A stretch of DNA of 49,417 bases from positions 1 to 49,417 of the forward strand of contig NZ_BILV01000050.1 of assembly GCF_004000745.1 (NCBI RefSeq), read 5' to 3'. A program made the translations under genes and the position numbers. Each line of letters starts with the position of its first letter. Position 1 is the first letter of the stretch. This stretch comes from Paenibacillus barengoltzii NBRC 101215. Lineage in GTDB: Bacteria > Bacillota > Bacilli > Paenibacillales > Paenibacillaceae. The notes under the pieces were generated by a model, which was not told the DNA's origin, did no database searches, and saw nothing but the letters and a program-made list of their open reading frames with translations. Positions 41,797-49,417 of this stretch are shown here, one piece after another.

Positions 41797-44700
41797 ATGG
41801 GTAAAGGAAAATCCGTATTATCCATCCTTTTGTCCTCCGCACTTATTTTTGCCGGGCTTGATGCAGGGATAGTCCGGGCGGCAGGTGCGGAGACGGAAAC
41901 GGGAAAGGAGGCTAACGCAATTTTTGAAAGCGCAACCAAATTAGAGACGAATTTGACTGGCTGGCGAATCGAGGGAAAAGGCCGAATGGAGACGGTGGAG
42001 CAGGGGCTTCTGCTCGTCTCGGAGCCGAGGGAGAACGTGATGGCCCTGACGGAAACCCGGGCGGCCGATTTTATCTATGAAGCCGACGTCATGGTAACGG
42101 AGAGGCAGGCGGACGCCACGTTGGTATTCCGCTCCAATCAGGACGGTTGGTCCTCCTACATGCTTCAACTCGTGCTGAACGCGGGGTTGATCCGGCTAAA
42201 GGACGCGAGCGGAGAAGGCAAGCTGCGGGAAGAACGGCGGGTGGATTTGGCCGAGGGAGAAATCTATCATCTAAAGGTCAAGGCCGAAGGAAGCCGGCTT
42301 CAGGTGTATTGGGGAGACCGCTATGAACCGTTAATTGACGTGCATGATGAGGCTTACGCTTCCGGGTATTTGGGCCTCAACGTCTGGGACGGCTCCGCGC
42401 TGTTTCAGAATGTGAAGGTCAGCGAACTGAACAGCAATTTAGGTGCGGCGATCGCGAGTTCGGGAGCTTGGCAGCCGGACCTGCGAGGGGAACTGGGAAC
42501 GGCGGACGGTTCCCGGCGGGCTCTGCGGATATATGAGGGTTATGAACGGGATCTCGTGCTGGAAGGAAACGTGTCTTTTGCCGCCGATCAGGGGGATGCT
42601 GGTTTGCGGTTCAGAGCGAACAGGCAGGGGACGAACGGCTACGAGGCGGTATTGCGAAAAGACGGCGGCCAGGTTTGGGCGGAGCTGAGAAAAGCGGACG
42701 GCCGCGTCATTGCGGCCTCGGAACGTGCTTACCCGTCGGCTTCCAAAGCAAGGCACCATCTGGAAATCCATGCGCTCGGGAGCCGGATTCTGGTCTATGT
42801 GGACGGATACGCCGAACCGGCCGTGGATGCCGTTGACAATAGCTATGCGGACGGTCACGCGGGATTTGCGGTATCCGGGGGAGCGGCGTATTTTCAGGAC
42901 GTCTATTTGACCGCGGCCAGTGATTATTATACGGAAAAATACCGCCCCGACTACCATTATTCGCCTGCCCGCGGGTCGGCAAGCGATCCGAACGGACTGG
43001 TCTATTACGAAGGGGAATACCATCTGTTTCATCAGGACGGCGGAACTTGGGCGCACGCGGTCAGCACCGATCTCGTTCATTGGAAGCGGTTGCCCATCGC
43101 TTTGCCCTGGAACGATCTGGGCCATGTCTGGTCGGGTTCGGCCGTCGCCGATCTCCATAATGCCTCCGGCTTGTTCGCGGATTCCGGGGGAAAAGGCCTG
43201 ATCGCCTATTATACTTCCTATAATCCGGACCGCCCGAACGGCAACCAGCGCATCGGACTGGCGTACAGCAAGGATCGCGGCCGCACCTGGGAATACGCCG
43301 CAGAGCGCCCGATCGTGATCGAAAATCCGGGCAAGCAGGGGGGCGATCCAGGAGGATGGGATTTTCGCGATCCCAAGGTCGTGCGGGACGAAGAGCATAA
43401 CCGCTGGGTTATGGTTGTGTCCGGCGGCGACCATATCCGCTTTTTCACTTCGACCAACCTGATCGACTGGACGCTGACCGACAACTTCGGATACGGGGCT
43501 TATGTCCGCGGCGGCGTGTGGGAGTGCCCCGATTTGTTCCATCTGGCCGTGGACGGTACGGTCAAGAAAAAATGGGTGCTCATGATCAGTACGGGTGCCA
43601 ACCCGAATACGCAGGGTTCGTCGGCGGAGTATTTTATTGGGGAGCTTACTCCCGAAGGCAAGTTCGTTAACGACAACCCAGCCGGCAAGGTGCTGGCGAC
43701 CGATTACGGAAAAGAGTACTACGCCTCTATGTCTTTTGCCGGTATGCCGGATGGACGCAGGGTAATGCTGGCCTGGATGACGAACTGGGATTACCCGTTT
43801 GCTTTTCCGACCGAGGGTTGGAAGGGGGTTCTAAGCATTCCGCGCGAGTTAACGCTGCAGAAAACGAACGAGGGAATCCGCCTGGCACAGGCGCCGATCC
43901 GTGAGCTGGAATCGCTGCGCGGCCAGCTGCTGTTTGCGGCGTCGGACCGCCTCGTCCAAGCGGATAGGGAGAATTTACTGAAAGGCGTGTCCTCCGGAGC
44001 CTATGAAATTGAAGCCGAAATTGAAATTCCCCAGGCCAGCAATGTGAGCGAATTTGGTTTCCGCCTCCGGGAGGGAGCCGGAAAGCGGACGGTCGTCGGG
44101 TACAAAACAAAAGAGAACGAGATTTACGTGGATCGCTCCCTTTCCGGCGACACCGGCTTCTCCGACCGGTTCAGCACGCTTCATCAGGCGCCGCTTCAGC
44201 CGGACAACCGGCGCGTGAAGCTGCGGATTTACGTGGACGATTCCTCGCTGGAGGTATTCGGAGGGGATGGCCGCGTAGTATTTTCGGAGGTGATTTTTCC
44301 CGATCCTGCGCACCGTGAAATGAGCCTTTTTACTGTAGGTGGAGAGGTGAACGTGGTTTCCTTGAAAGTGCACGCACTAACAAACGTATGGAACAAGGCG
44401 GCGGAGAGCCAAACCTCCATCGTGATGGACACGAGCCCGCAGCAAATGGGGCTGGGGGACACCCGGACCTTGTATGCGGCGGTGAACGGCGGCGTGAAAG
44501 GCGGGTGCAGCGGCGGTTCGGACGTCAACCAAAATCAGCCGATCCGCTGGGAGACGAGCGATCCGCAAGTCGTGGCCATCGCCTCGTTCGATCAGCGGCA
44601 GGCGGTGATTCGCGCGGCCGGCCAAGGAGAGGCGGTGATTACCGCCTCCACCGCGAACGGGAAAGCGTCGGCCAGCGTACCGGTGAAGGTGTTTGCCGGG

Positions 44701-45624
44701 GAGTTCCATACGAATCTGATCGGCTGGGCTCCCGATTTGGCGGCATCCTCCTGGGTGGCGACGGAGCGGGGCATCCGCGGCAGCTACTGGAGCGACGCTC
44801 ACTATGTGGCGGAGGAGACGGCCGGGGATTTTGTATATGAGGCCGAAATGACGCTGGACGAAAAGGGCGGAGCGGGCTCAGTTCTATTCCGGGCGAGCCG
44901 GGACGGGCGCAGCGGGTACTATTTTAATATCGATCCGAATATGAAAGCCTTCCGCTTGTTTTACAAAATCGATGGCGCATTTGCCGACCGCCAGGTGCTG
45001 GCCAACGTGCCGGCATTCATCCAGCAGGGAAAGAAATACGCCATCGTTATCGAAGCGGACGGGCCGCGTATCCGGATTTCCGTGGATGGTGCAGGGATCA
45101 TTGACCTTACCGACGGAACGTTTGCGGAAGGGCATTTCGGCCTTCACGTCTTTGGCGGCGCGGCGTATTACCAAAACGTCAACGTCAGCCGGGTGGAGCA
45201 GGCCAAGCTGCGGAAGACAAGCTTCGTTAACGCCGGCGCGAACACGTCGCTGTATGCAGCGAAAGCGGAAAACGGCGAACCGGTCGCGCTGCTCCCGGCC
45301 GGGGATGGGGAGGCGTCCTCCCGGACTTGGGTTATGGTGCCGACCGGAGACGAGTTGGGCTCCTATTCGATCCGCACCTCCGCGGGAGGCAAAGCTTTGG
45401 ACCTCGATACCGGCCAAAACAAACTCCAACTGTACGATTATCTCGGTTACGACAATCAGCGCTGGCTGCTTCGCGACAATGGCGACGGCACGATAGCCAT
45501 TCTGTCGCTTCACAACCGGCAAGCGCTTGAAGCTTCGGCGGACGGCGGTTCCTTGTACCTGAACGAGCCGGATCCGGCGCTGGACCGGCAAAAATGGCAA
45601 GTGGTCGATGTCGGTGCTCCGTGA
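41797..45624 (+). CDS. Secreted multidomain GH32 fructanase
   Basis: Large extracellular enzyme for levan or inulin, 1275 residues. Order as read: signal peptide (to about 28); CBM66-like domains at about 41-211 and 212-375; GH32 catalytic domain from 380, with nucleophile Asp397, Asp525 in FRDPKV and acid/base Glu576 in WECPDLF; GH32C sandwich to about 865; a Big_2-type Ig-like domain (867-966); a third CBM66-like domain (968-1137); and a ricin-type beta-trefoil (1140-1275, QxW-like repeats NQRWLL and RQKWQV). Levanase SacC has one such CBM66, which binds fructan ends. Around the nucleophile the usual WMNDPNG is SASDPNG. AAAGAGGGTG precedes this ATG; GTG at 41728 is an alternative. No anchor motif was seen. 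Confidence 0.93.
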   Translation: MGKGKSVLSILLSSALIFAGLDAGIVRAAGAETETGKEANAIFESATKLETNLTGWRIEGKGRMETVEQGLLLVSEPRENVMALTETRAADFIYEADVMVTERQADATLVFRSNQDGWSSYMLQLVLNAGLIRLKDASGEGKLREERRVDLAEGEIYHLKVKAEGSRLQVYWGDRYEPLIDVHDEAYASGYLGLNVWDGSALFQNVKVSELNSNLGAAIASSGAWQPDLRGELGTADGSRRALRIYEGYERDLVLEGNVSFAADQGDAGLRFRANRQGTNGYEAVLRKDGGQVWAELRKADGRVIAASERAYPSASKARHHLEIHALGSRILVYVDGYAEPAVDAVDNSYADGHAGFAVSGGAAYFQDVYLTAASDYYTEKYRPDYHYSPARGSASDPNGLVYYEGEYHLFHQDGGTWAHAVSTDLVHWKRLPIALPWNDLGHVWSGSAVADLHNASGLFADSGGKGLIAYYTSYNPDRPNGNQRIGLAYSKDRGRTWEYAAERPIVIENPGKQGGDPGGWDFRDPKVVRDEEHNRWVMVVSGGDHIRFFTSTNLIDWTLTDNFGYGAYVRGGVWECPDLFHLAVDGTVKKKWVLMISTGANPNTQGSSAEYFIGELTPEGKFVNDNPAGKVLATDYGKEYYASMSFAGMPDGRRVMLAWMTNWDYPFAFPTEGWKGVLSIPRELTLQKTNEGIRLAQAPIRELESLRGQLLFAASDRLVQADRENLLKGVSSGAYEIEAEIEIPQASNVSEFGFRLREGAGKRTVVGYKTKENEIYVDRSLSGDTGFSDRFSTLHQAPLQPDNRRVKLRIYVDDSSLEVFGGDGRVVFSEVIFPDPAHREMSLFTVGGEVNVVSLKVHALTNVWNKAAESQTSIVMDTSPQQMGLGDTRTLYAAVNGGVKGGCSGGSDVNQNQPIRWETSDPQVVAIASFDQRQAVIRAAGQGEAVITASTANGKASASVPVKVFAGEFHTNLIGWAPDLAASSWVATERGIRGSYWSDAHYVAEETAGDFVYEAEMTLDEKGGAGSVLFRASRDGRSGYYFNIDPNMKAFRLFYKIDGAFADRQVLANVPAFIQQGKKYAIVIEADGPRIRISVDGAGIIDLTDGTFAEGHFGLHVFGGAAYYQNVNVSRVEQAKLRKTSFVNAGANTSLYAAKAENGEPVALLPAGDGEASSRTWVMVPTGDELGSYSIRTSAGGKALDLDTGQNKLQLYDYLGYDNQRWLLRDNGDGTIAILSLHNRQALEASADGGSLYLNEPDPALDRQKWQVVDVGAP

Positions 45625-45668
45625 TGCTTCGGTTTTTATAGTTATAGCTTCCGGATTGGTTAATTAAG

Positions 45669-45714
45669 GGTTCCCAATTAGCGGAGAATTTTCTTCTGCT
45701 TGGGAGCTCTTTTT
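45669..45714 (+). terminator. Terminator of the fructan locus
   Basis: An imperfect long hairpin: GTTCCCAA pairs with TTGGGAGC, and GAGAA pairs with TCTTC inside, followed by CTCTTTTT. Confidence 0.75.
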
Positions 45715-45797
45715 GTTGGGTTTCCGGGATTATGATAAAATGGCGATATGCTGTTTAGAGAGTCAAGAACTTCTTTGGGGATGGGGGGAGCTGTCTG

Positions 45798-46544
45798 TTG
45801 TTGAAATATAAACTGTTGGCGCTCGATATGGATGGAACTTTGCTGAACGACGATCTACAAATCTCGCCGGAGACCGAACGTTGGATCCGGAAGGCGGCGG
45901 CGGCAGGAGTCCACGTCTGCTTGTCGACAGGAAGAGGCTATCGGGAAGCAGTTCCGTATGGCAATCAACTTGACCTTGGGACGCCGATGATTACGGTAAA
46001 CGGTAGCGAAGTGTGGAAATCCCCGCATGAGTTGTACCGTCGGGTGCTGCTTGATCGATCACTCGTTTCGCGAATGTACGACATTTCCCGGGAAAAGAAT
46101 GTCTGGTTCTGGGCCTATGCCGTGGAAGGCAGTTATAACGAAGGGAACTGGCAACCGGAATTATTGGAACGGAATCATTGGATGAAGTTTGGTTATTTTA
46201 CCGAGGATGATGAGGTGAGGGGAGAGATTTTACGGGAGCTGCAAGAGATGGGCGGCCTTGAAATCACGAATTCCTCCCCGCACAATTTGGAGATCAATCC
46301 GAAAGGGATCAGCAAGGCCAGCGGCATACAGACGGTGTGCGGGCTGCTTGGGCTGGAGATGTCCGAAGTCGTCGCGATCGGAGACAGCTTAAATGACTTG
46401 GCTGCGATTGAAGCCGCGGGTCTGGGGGTTGCGATGGGGAACGCCCAGGAGGCCGTGAAGGAGAAGGCCGATGTCGTGACCACGTCGAATAATGAAGATG
46501 GCATTGCCTGGATTATTCGGGATTATATTTTGACAGGGGTGTGA
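45798..46544 (+). CDS. HAD superfamily (Cof-type) sugar-phosphatase-like protein
   Basis: Cytoplasmic phosphatase of 248 residues with the type IIB cap. Motif I is LALDMDGTLLND, motif II STGRGYREA, the lysine is in NPKGISKASGI, and motif IV is IGDSLNDLAAI. Such enzymes remove phosphate from sugar phosphates or flavin intermediates; the substrate is unknown. The start is one of two adjacent TTG codons (45798 or 45801) after GGGGGGAG. DUF456 follows after 4 bases, probably cotranscribed. Confidence 0.93.
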   Translation: MLKYKLLALDMDGTLLNDDLQISPETERWIRKAAAAGVHVCLSTGRGYREAVPYGNQLDLGTPMITVNGSEVWKSPHELYRRVLLDRSLVSRMYDISREKNVWFWAYAVEGSYNEGNWQPELLERNHWMKFGYFTEDDEVRGEILRELQEMGGLEITNSSPHNLEINPKGISKASGIQTVCGLLGLEMSEVVAIGDSLNDLAAIEAAGLGVAMGNAQEAVKEKADVVTTSNNEDGIAWIIRDYILTGV

Positions 46545-46548
46545 GAAA

Positions 46549-47040
46549 ATGGCGCTGTCCGTGATTGGCTGGATTTTGGTGATTGCCCTGTTTGCCGTGG
46601 GGATGGCCGGAGCGGTGTATCCCGTATTGCCTGGGGTGCTCGCCATATATTTTGCCTTTTTTGTGTACGGATGGTTTTTCTCGTTTGAGTCGTTTGGCCC
46701 CTTCTTCTGGATTCTACAAACGTTGATCGTGGTCGCGCTGATGGTGGCGGATTATGCGGTCGGGGCTTGGGGCGTCAAAAAATTCGGCGGCAGCAAGCTG
46801 TCCGTCTGGCTTAGCACGATCGGTATCATCATCGGTCCGTTTGTTATTCCGGCTTTTGGTCTGGTACTAGGGCCGTTGCTGGGTGCAATGATCGGGGAAT
46901 TGATTAAGGGCGAGTCGCTCACCAAATCGTTTAAAGTGGGCATTGGTTCCGTCGTTGGCTTGTTTAGCAGCATGGTGGTCAAGGTGATTTTACAGCTGGT
47001 GATGATCATCGTGTTTATCATTTGGATCGTTGCATTTTAG
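46549..47040 (+). CDS. DUF456 family membrane protein
   Basis: A 163-residue integral membrane protein with about five helices and the family signature AGAVYPVLPGVLAIYFAF and GIIIGPFVIPAFGLVLGP. The function of the family is not known. GAGAAAATGG gives only a weak ribosome site, and the 4-base gap suggests coupling with the HAD gene. Confidence 0.92.
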   Translation: MALSVIGWILVIALFAVGMAGAVYPVLPGVLAIYFAFFVYGWFFSFESFGPFFWILQTLIVVALMVADYAVGAWGVKKFGGSKLSVWLSTIGIIIGPFVIPAFGLVLGPLLGAMIGELIKGESLTKSFKVGIGSVVGLFSSMVVKVILQLVMIIVFIIWIVAF

Positions 47041-47091
47041 TTTTCATTCTAGTTAGCACTTATATGGATTGCGGGAAAGAAGGAATTGCTT

Positions 47092-48726
47092 TTGTCCAAG
47101 AAGGAATCGTTTATTAAAGGCACGTTAATTTTGGCGGGAGCCGCGCTGATCGCAAGGGTGCTTGGCTTGTTCCAGCGCGTTCCGTTGGAGCACATCCTTG
47201 GAGATATCGGGAACGCGTCGTATTCGCAAGCGAATGCGGCGTATTTCATGCTGTTAACTTTAGCAACGGCGGGGATCCCGAGTACGCTGAGCAAAATGGT
47301 GTCGGAGCGGCACGCGCTGAACCGGCCGGAGGAGGCGCGGCGCGTGTACCAGGCGGCGCTGCTCTTTGCCGGTGTGGCGGGCTTGGTCATGTTCGTGCTG
47401 ATGTATGCCTTGGCGCCCTATTATGCGGAAGCTTCCGGCGTTCCGGAATCGGTGGTGGCCATTCGTGCCCTGGCGCCAGCCTTGCTGCTGTTTCCGCTGA
47501 TCGCTATGATCCGAGGTTACTTGCAAGGCCGGAATATCATGATCGCCGGAGGCGTTTCACAGGTCATCGAGCAGATCGTGCGGGTGGCGGCCGGCATTAT
47601 TTTGGCGTTCGTGTTGTTTCACTGGGGCTATTCGGGCGAAAAGATCGCGGCCGGCGCGACGTTTGGCGCGGTGCTCGGCGGGGTTGCCGCGCTGATCGTG
47701 ATGTTGGTGTACAGCATGAAGCTGCAGCGGAAAGACCAGGCCGCGGGGCGAGGAAAGCCGCGGGGCGATTCCGGTCGTCTGCCATTTAAGCGGATCTATG
47801 CGGAGATCTTTAAGCTGTCGATTCCGATCGTGCTAACCGCGCTGGCGGTACCGGCGGTCAACTTCATCGATAACTCGATCCTGAAGCCGTTGCTGACCGG
47901 GCAAATCGGCTCCGGACAAGCCACCTACATCCTCGGGATTCTCGGCAACCGGGCGCAGATGATCGCCGGGATTCCGCCGATTCTGGCGATTGCGCTCAGC
48001 CAATCGCTGGTGCCGATCATCTCCGCCGCATACGCGCGGAAGGACCAGGAACATCTGCAGCGTCAGGTCACCTTGGCGATGCGAGTCGCAGTGTTGAGCG
48101 GGATGCCGATTATCCTTGCGCTGGGCACGGCGGCTTACTCTGTGAACGGGCTGCTGTTCAGCACCCGGGACGGCAGCAGCATCGTGGCGTTGCTGACGTT
48201 TGCGACGATTTTTCAAATTACGATGATGACCAGTAACTCGATTCTGCTTGGGGTAGGCAAAGCCAATTTGTCGATGGTGCACGTGGCCATCGGGATTCTC
48301 GTGAAGCTGGCGGCCAGCTATGTGTTTGCGCAGTTTTGGGGGATATATGGCATCATTATCGCCACCGCCCTCTGCTTCTTCGTTATCACGCTGCTGAACG
48401 TTCGGGCGATGAAGCAAATCGTGCCGTTCTCGCTCATGGGCAGCCGCTGGGGCGGTTTCCTGGTGACGGTCGTGGTGTTGTCCGGTGTCGGCTACGGCCT
48501 GAACCAGGCCGGAATTCAAATGGTGGACCTGATGCCGGCGCGGGTCGCCTTCTTCCTGACCTGCTGCATCGTTGGCGTGGCAGTTGTCGCGCTCTATCCG
48601 GTGCTGCTCATCCTGCTGCGCGTCGTCCGTAAGGACGAGCTAGCTAGCTACCCAGCCCCCCTCCGCAAAATACTCTCCCCGCTAATGCGTTTGCAACGCG
48701 GCGGCCGAGACCGCCAGGTGGGCTAA
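47092..48726 (+). CDS. MATE/MurJ-like polysaccharide flippase (YtgP/SpoVB group)
   Basis: Membrane flippase of the MVF/polysaccharide-exporter superfamily, 544 residues with 14 helices. Members such as YtgP (MurJ) and SpoVB move lipid-linked cell-wall precursors across the membrane. The N-terminal pattern FIKGTLILAGAALIARVLGL followed by RVPLEHILGD is typical of the YtgP/SpoVB branch. TTG at 47092, 8 bases after AGAAGG, is preferred over TTG at 47086. The gene ends in a terminator that merges into a repeat array. Confidence 0.9.
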   Translation: MSKKESFIKGTLILAGAALIARVLGLFQRVPLEHILGDIGNASYSQANAAYFMLLTLATAGIPSTLSKMVSERHALNRPEEARRVYQAALLFAGVAGLVMFVLMYALAPYYAEASGVPESVVAIRALAPALLLFPLIAMIRGYLQGRNIMIAGGVSQVIEQIVRVAAGIILAFVLFHWGYSGEKIAAGATFGAVLGGVAALIVMLVYSMKLQRKDQAAGRGKPRGDSGRLPFKRIYAEIFKLSIPIVLTALAVPAVNFIDNSILKPLLTGQIGSGQATYILGILGNRAQMIAGIPPILAIALSQSLVPIISAAYARKDQEHLQRQVTLAMRVAVLSGMPIILALGTAAYSVNGLLFSTRDGSSIVALLTFATIFQITMMTSNSILLGVGKANLSMVHVAIGILVKLAASYVFAQFWGIYGIIIATALCFFVITLLNVRAMKQIVPFSLMGSRWGGFLVTVVVLSGVGYGLNQAGIQMVDLMPARVAFFLTCCIVGVAVVALYPVLLILLRVVRKDELASYPAPLRKILSPLMRLQRGGRDRQVG

Positions 48727-48750
48727 TATTAGAAATCATGAAGCAAATTT

Positions 48751-48794
48751 AAGCGACTAGTGGATGCGCATGTGTCTGCTGGTCGCTTTTTTTT
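48751..48794 (+). terminator. Terminator of the flippase gene
   Basis: AAGCGACTAG pairs with CTGGTCGCTT across about 18 bases, followed by eight T residues. The 3' arm and T tract (CTGGTCGCTTTT) match the start of each later repeat unit. Confidence 0.85.
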
Positions 48795-49417
48795 GCACCA
48801 TTATCCCCTTGGTTCAGGGAAGTAGAAGTGCGGGGGCGCATCAATCAGGTGGATCTGGAGGGGATTAGGTCGTGTCGTGCGTGTCACGTAGGGGTGTGGT
48901 TGTATGGTTGTATCCCGCTGGGAACTTTTGCACGATTATCCCTTTCGGTCAGAGAAGGTAGAAGGTAGAAGGTAGAGGGTGCGAGAGAATGCATCGTGTG
49001 GTTTGACAGTGGGTGGGCGGCAAGTCGTTGGGGAAAGCTCGATGCTCCAAGGGTGTGCGGCTAGGCGCTTTTACACCATTATCCCTTTGGTTCAGGGGAG
49101 TTGGAGTGCGGGTGGATCATTGAGGGGATTAAGTCGCCGTGTATAGCATGTCTAGTAAGGTGTGGGTGTATCTCGCTGAGAGCTATTGCACGATTATCCC
49201 TTTCGGTCAGAGAAGGTAGAAGGTAGAGGGTGCGAGGGGAAGCATCGTGTGGTTTGACAGTGGGTAGGCGGCAAGTCGTTGGGGAAAGCTCGATGCTCCA
49301 AGGGTGTGCGGCTGGGCGCTTTTGCACCATTATCCCTTTGGTTCAGAGACGTTAGAGGGTTATCCCCTTGGTTCAGGGGGAGTTGGGTGTGAGATGGGTA
49401 TGAAATAAGTAGGTAAT
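48778..49417 (+). repeat. Tandem array of about 250-280-base intergenic repeat units
   Basis: Non-coding, G-rich sequence built of two and a part units. Core A (caccattatcccYttggttcag) begins at 48795, 49073 and 49324; a shortened A lies at 49359. Core B (cacgattatccctttcggtc) begins at 48931 and 49190. Cores A and B alternate. The B half is repeated almost exactly (48926-49079 against 49184-49329), with six substitutions and one 7-base indel. No credible gene is seen. The array may run past the window end. Confidence 0.9.
48952..48975 (+). repeat. GAAGGTA heptamer microrepeat
   Basis: Three tandem copies of GAAGGTA follow core B here; the second unit has only two at about 49212-49225. This is the single length difference between the two B halves. 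Confidence 0.85.

Noticed and set aside
42439..43542. 367-residue ORF antisense to the large GH32 gene
   Set aside because: The GH32 frame holds catalytic motifs; the antisense frame has no recognisable domain or ribosome site.
49079..49330. 83-residue ORF on the minus strand in the repeat array
   Set aside because: It runs through repeated non-coding sequence with no ribosome site and odd composition.
48778..49417. CRISPR-like appearance of the short repeated cores
   Set aside because: The cores are not identical, spacing is irregular (about 110-150 bases), the material between cores is itself repeated, and there are no cas genes.

Overview
The window reads as chromosomal DNA of an endospore-forming Firmicute, most likely Paenibacillus or a close relative. 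The basis is: sporulation genes (yunB, lytH, ylbJ, an alpha/beta SASP gene behind a sigma-G-type promoter, a YjcZ-like mini-protein); frequent TTG/GTG starts behind strong AGGAGG-type ribosome sites; a T-box leader on trpS; an MntR-type operator; and a large fructan-degrading enzyme built from CBM66-like and GH32 modules. The genus is inferred from gene content and style, not from a marker gene. I found no rRNA, tRNA, CRISPR array, insertion sequence or prophage.

Left part (1-16.9 kb), housekeeping and sporulation. A KtrA/C-type potassium gating subunit and a TrmH-family RNA methylase are followed by a small unknown gene. Next comes a neighbourhood also seen in Bacillus: yunB, lytH, lipA, yutD. 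A minus-strand cluster follows: ylbJ (behind a sigma-E-like -10), NAD kinase, and an S41 protease. After it are a 31-residue membrane mini-protein, a truncated globin, a DUF2225 protein, a yycC/zinc-ribbon pair, oligoendopeptidase F, an unknown gene with palindromes around its promoter, the SASP gene, an aldose epimerase, and T-box-controlled trpS.

Middle part (17-34 kb). ctaB and a Sco protein serve haem A synthesis and cytochrome oxidase assembly. Then come a stand-alone Toprim protein, a secreted class-C-beta-lactamase-like hydrolase, the YjcZ-like gene, an MFS transporter, and a two-gene membrane/transglutaminase unit. Two adjacent, diverged copies of a class B penicillin-binding protein follow, separated by a terminator. 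A complete manganese ABC transporter operon (mntABCD) carries a promoter whose -10 and start region are covered by an MntR-like box. A prohibitin-like membrane protein closes this part.

Fructan locus (34-45.6 kb). A LacI-family regulator is divergent from two CUT1-type permeases, a lipoprotein binding protein, a cytoplasmic GH32 enzyme, a ROK fructokinase and a 1275-residue secreted GH32 enzyme. The simplest model is that the secreted enzyme attacks levan or inulin outside the cell, the ABC system (using an ATPase encoded elsewhere) imports short products, the inner GH32 releases fructose and the kinase phosphorylates it. The AT-rich control region holds several TGTAAA/TTTACA elements and other inverted repeats.

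Right end (45.7-49.4 kb). A HAD phosphatase, a DUF456 membrane protein and a MATE/MurJ-like flippase are followed by about 640 bases of non-coding, G-rich tandem repeat. The array is built on alternating forms of a core around ATTATCCC and starts inside the last gene's terminator. It is the least explained structure in the window.
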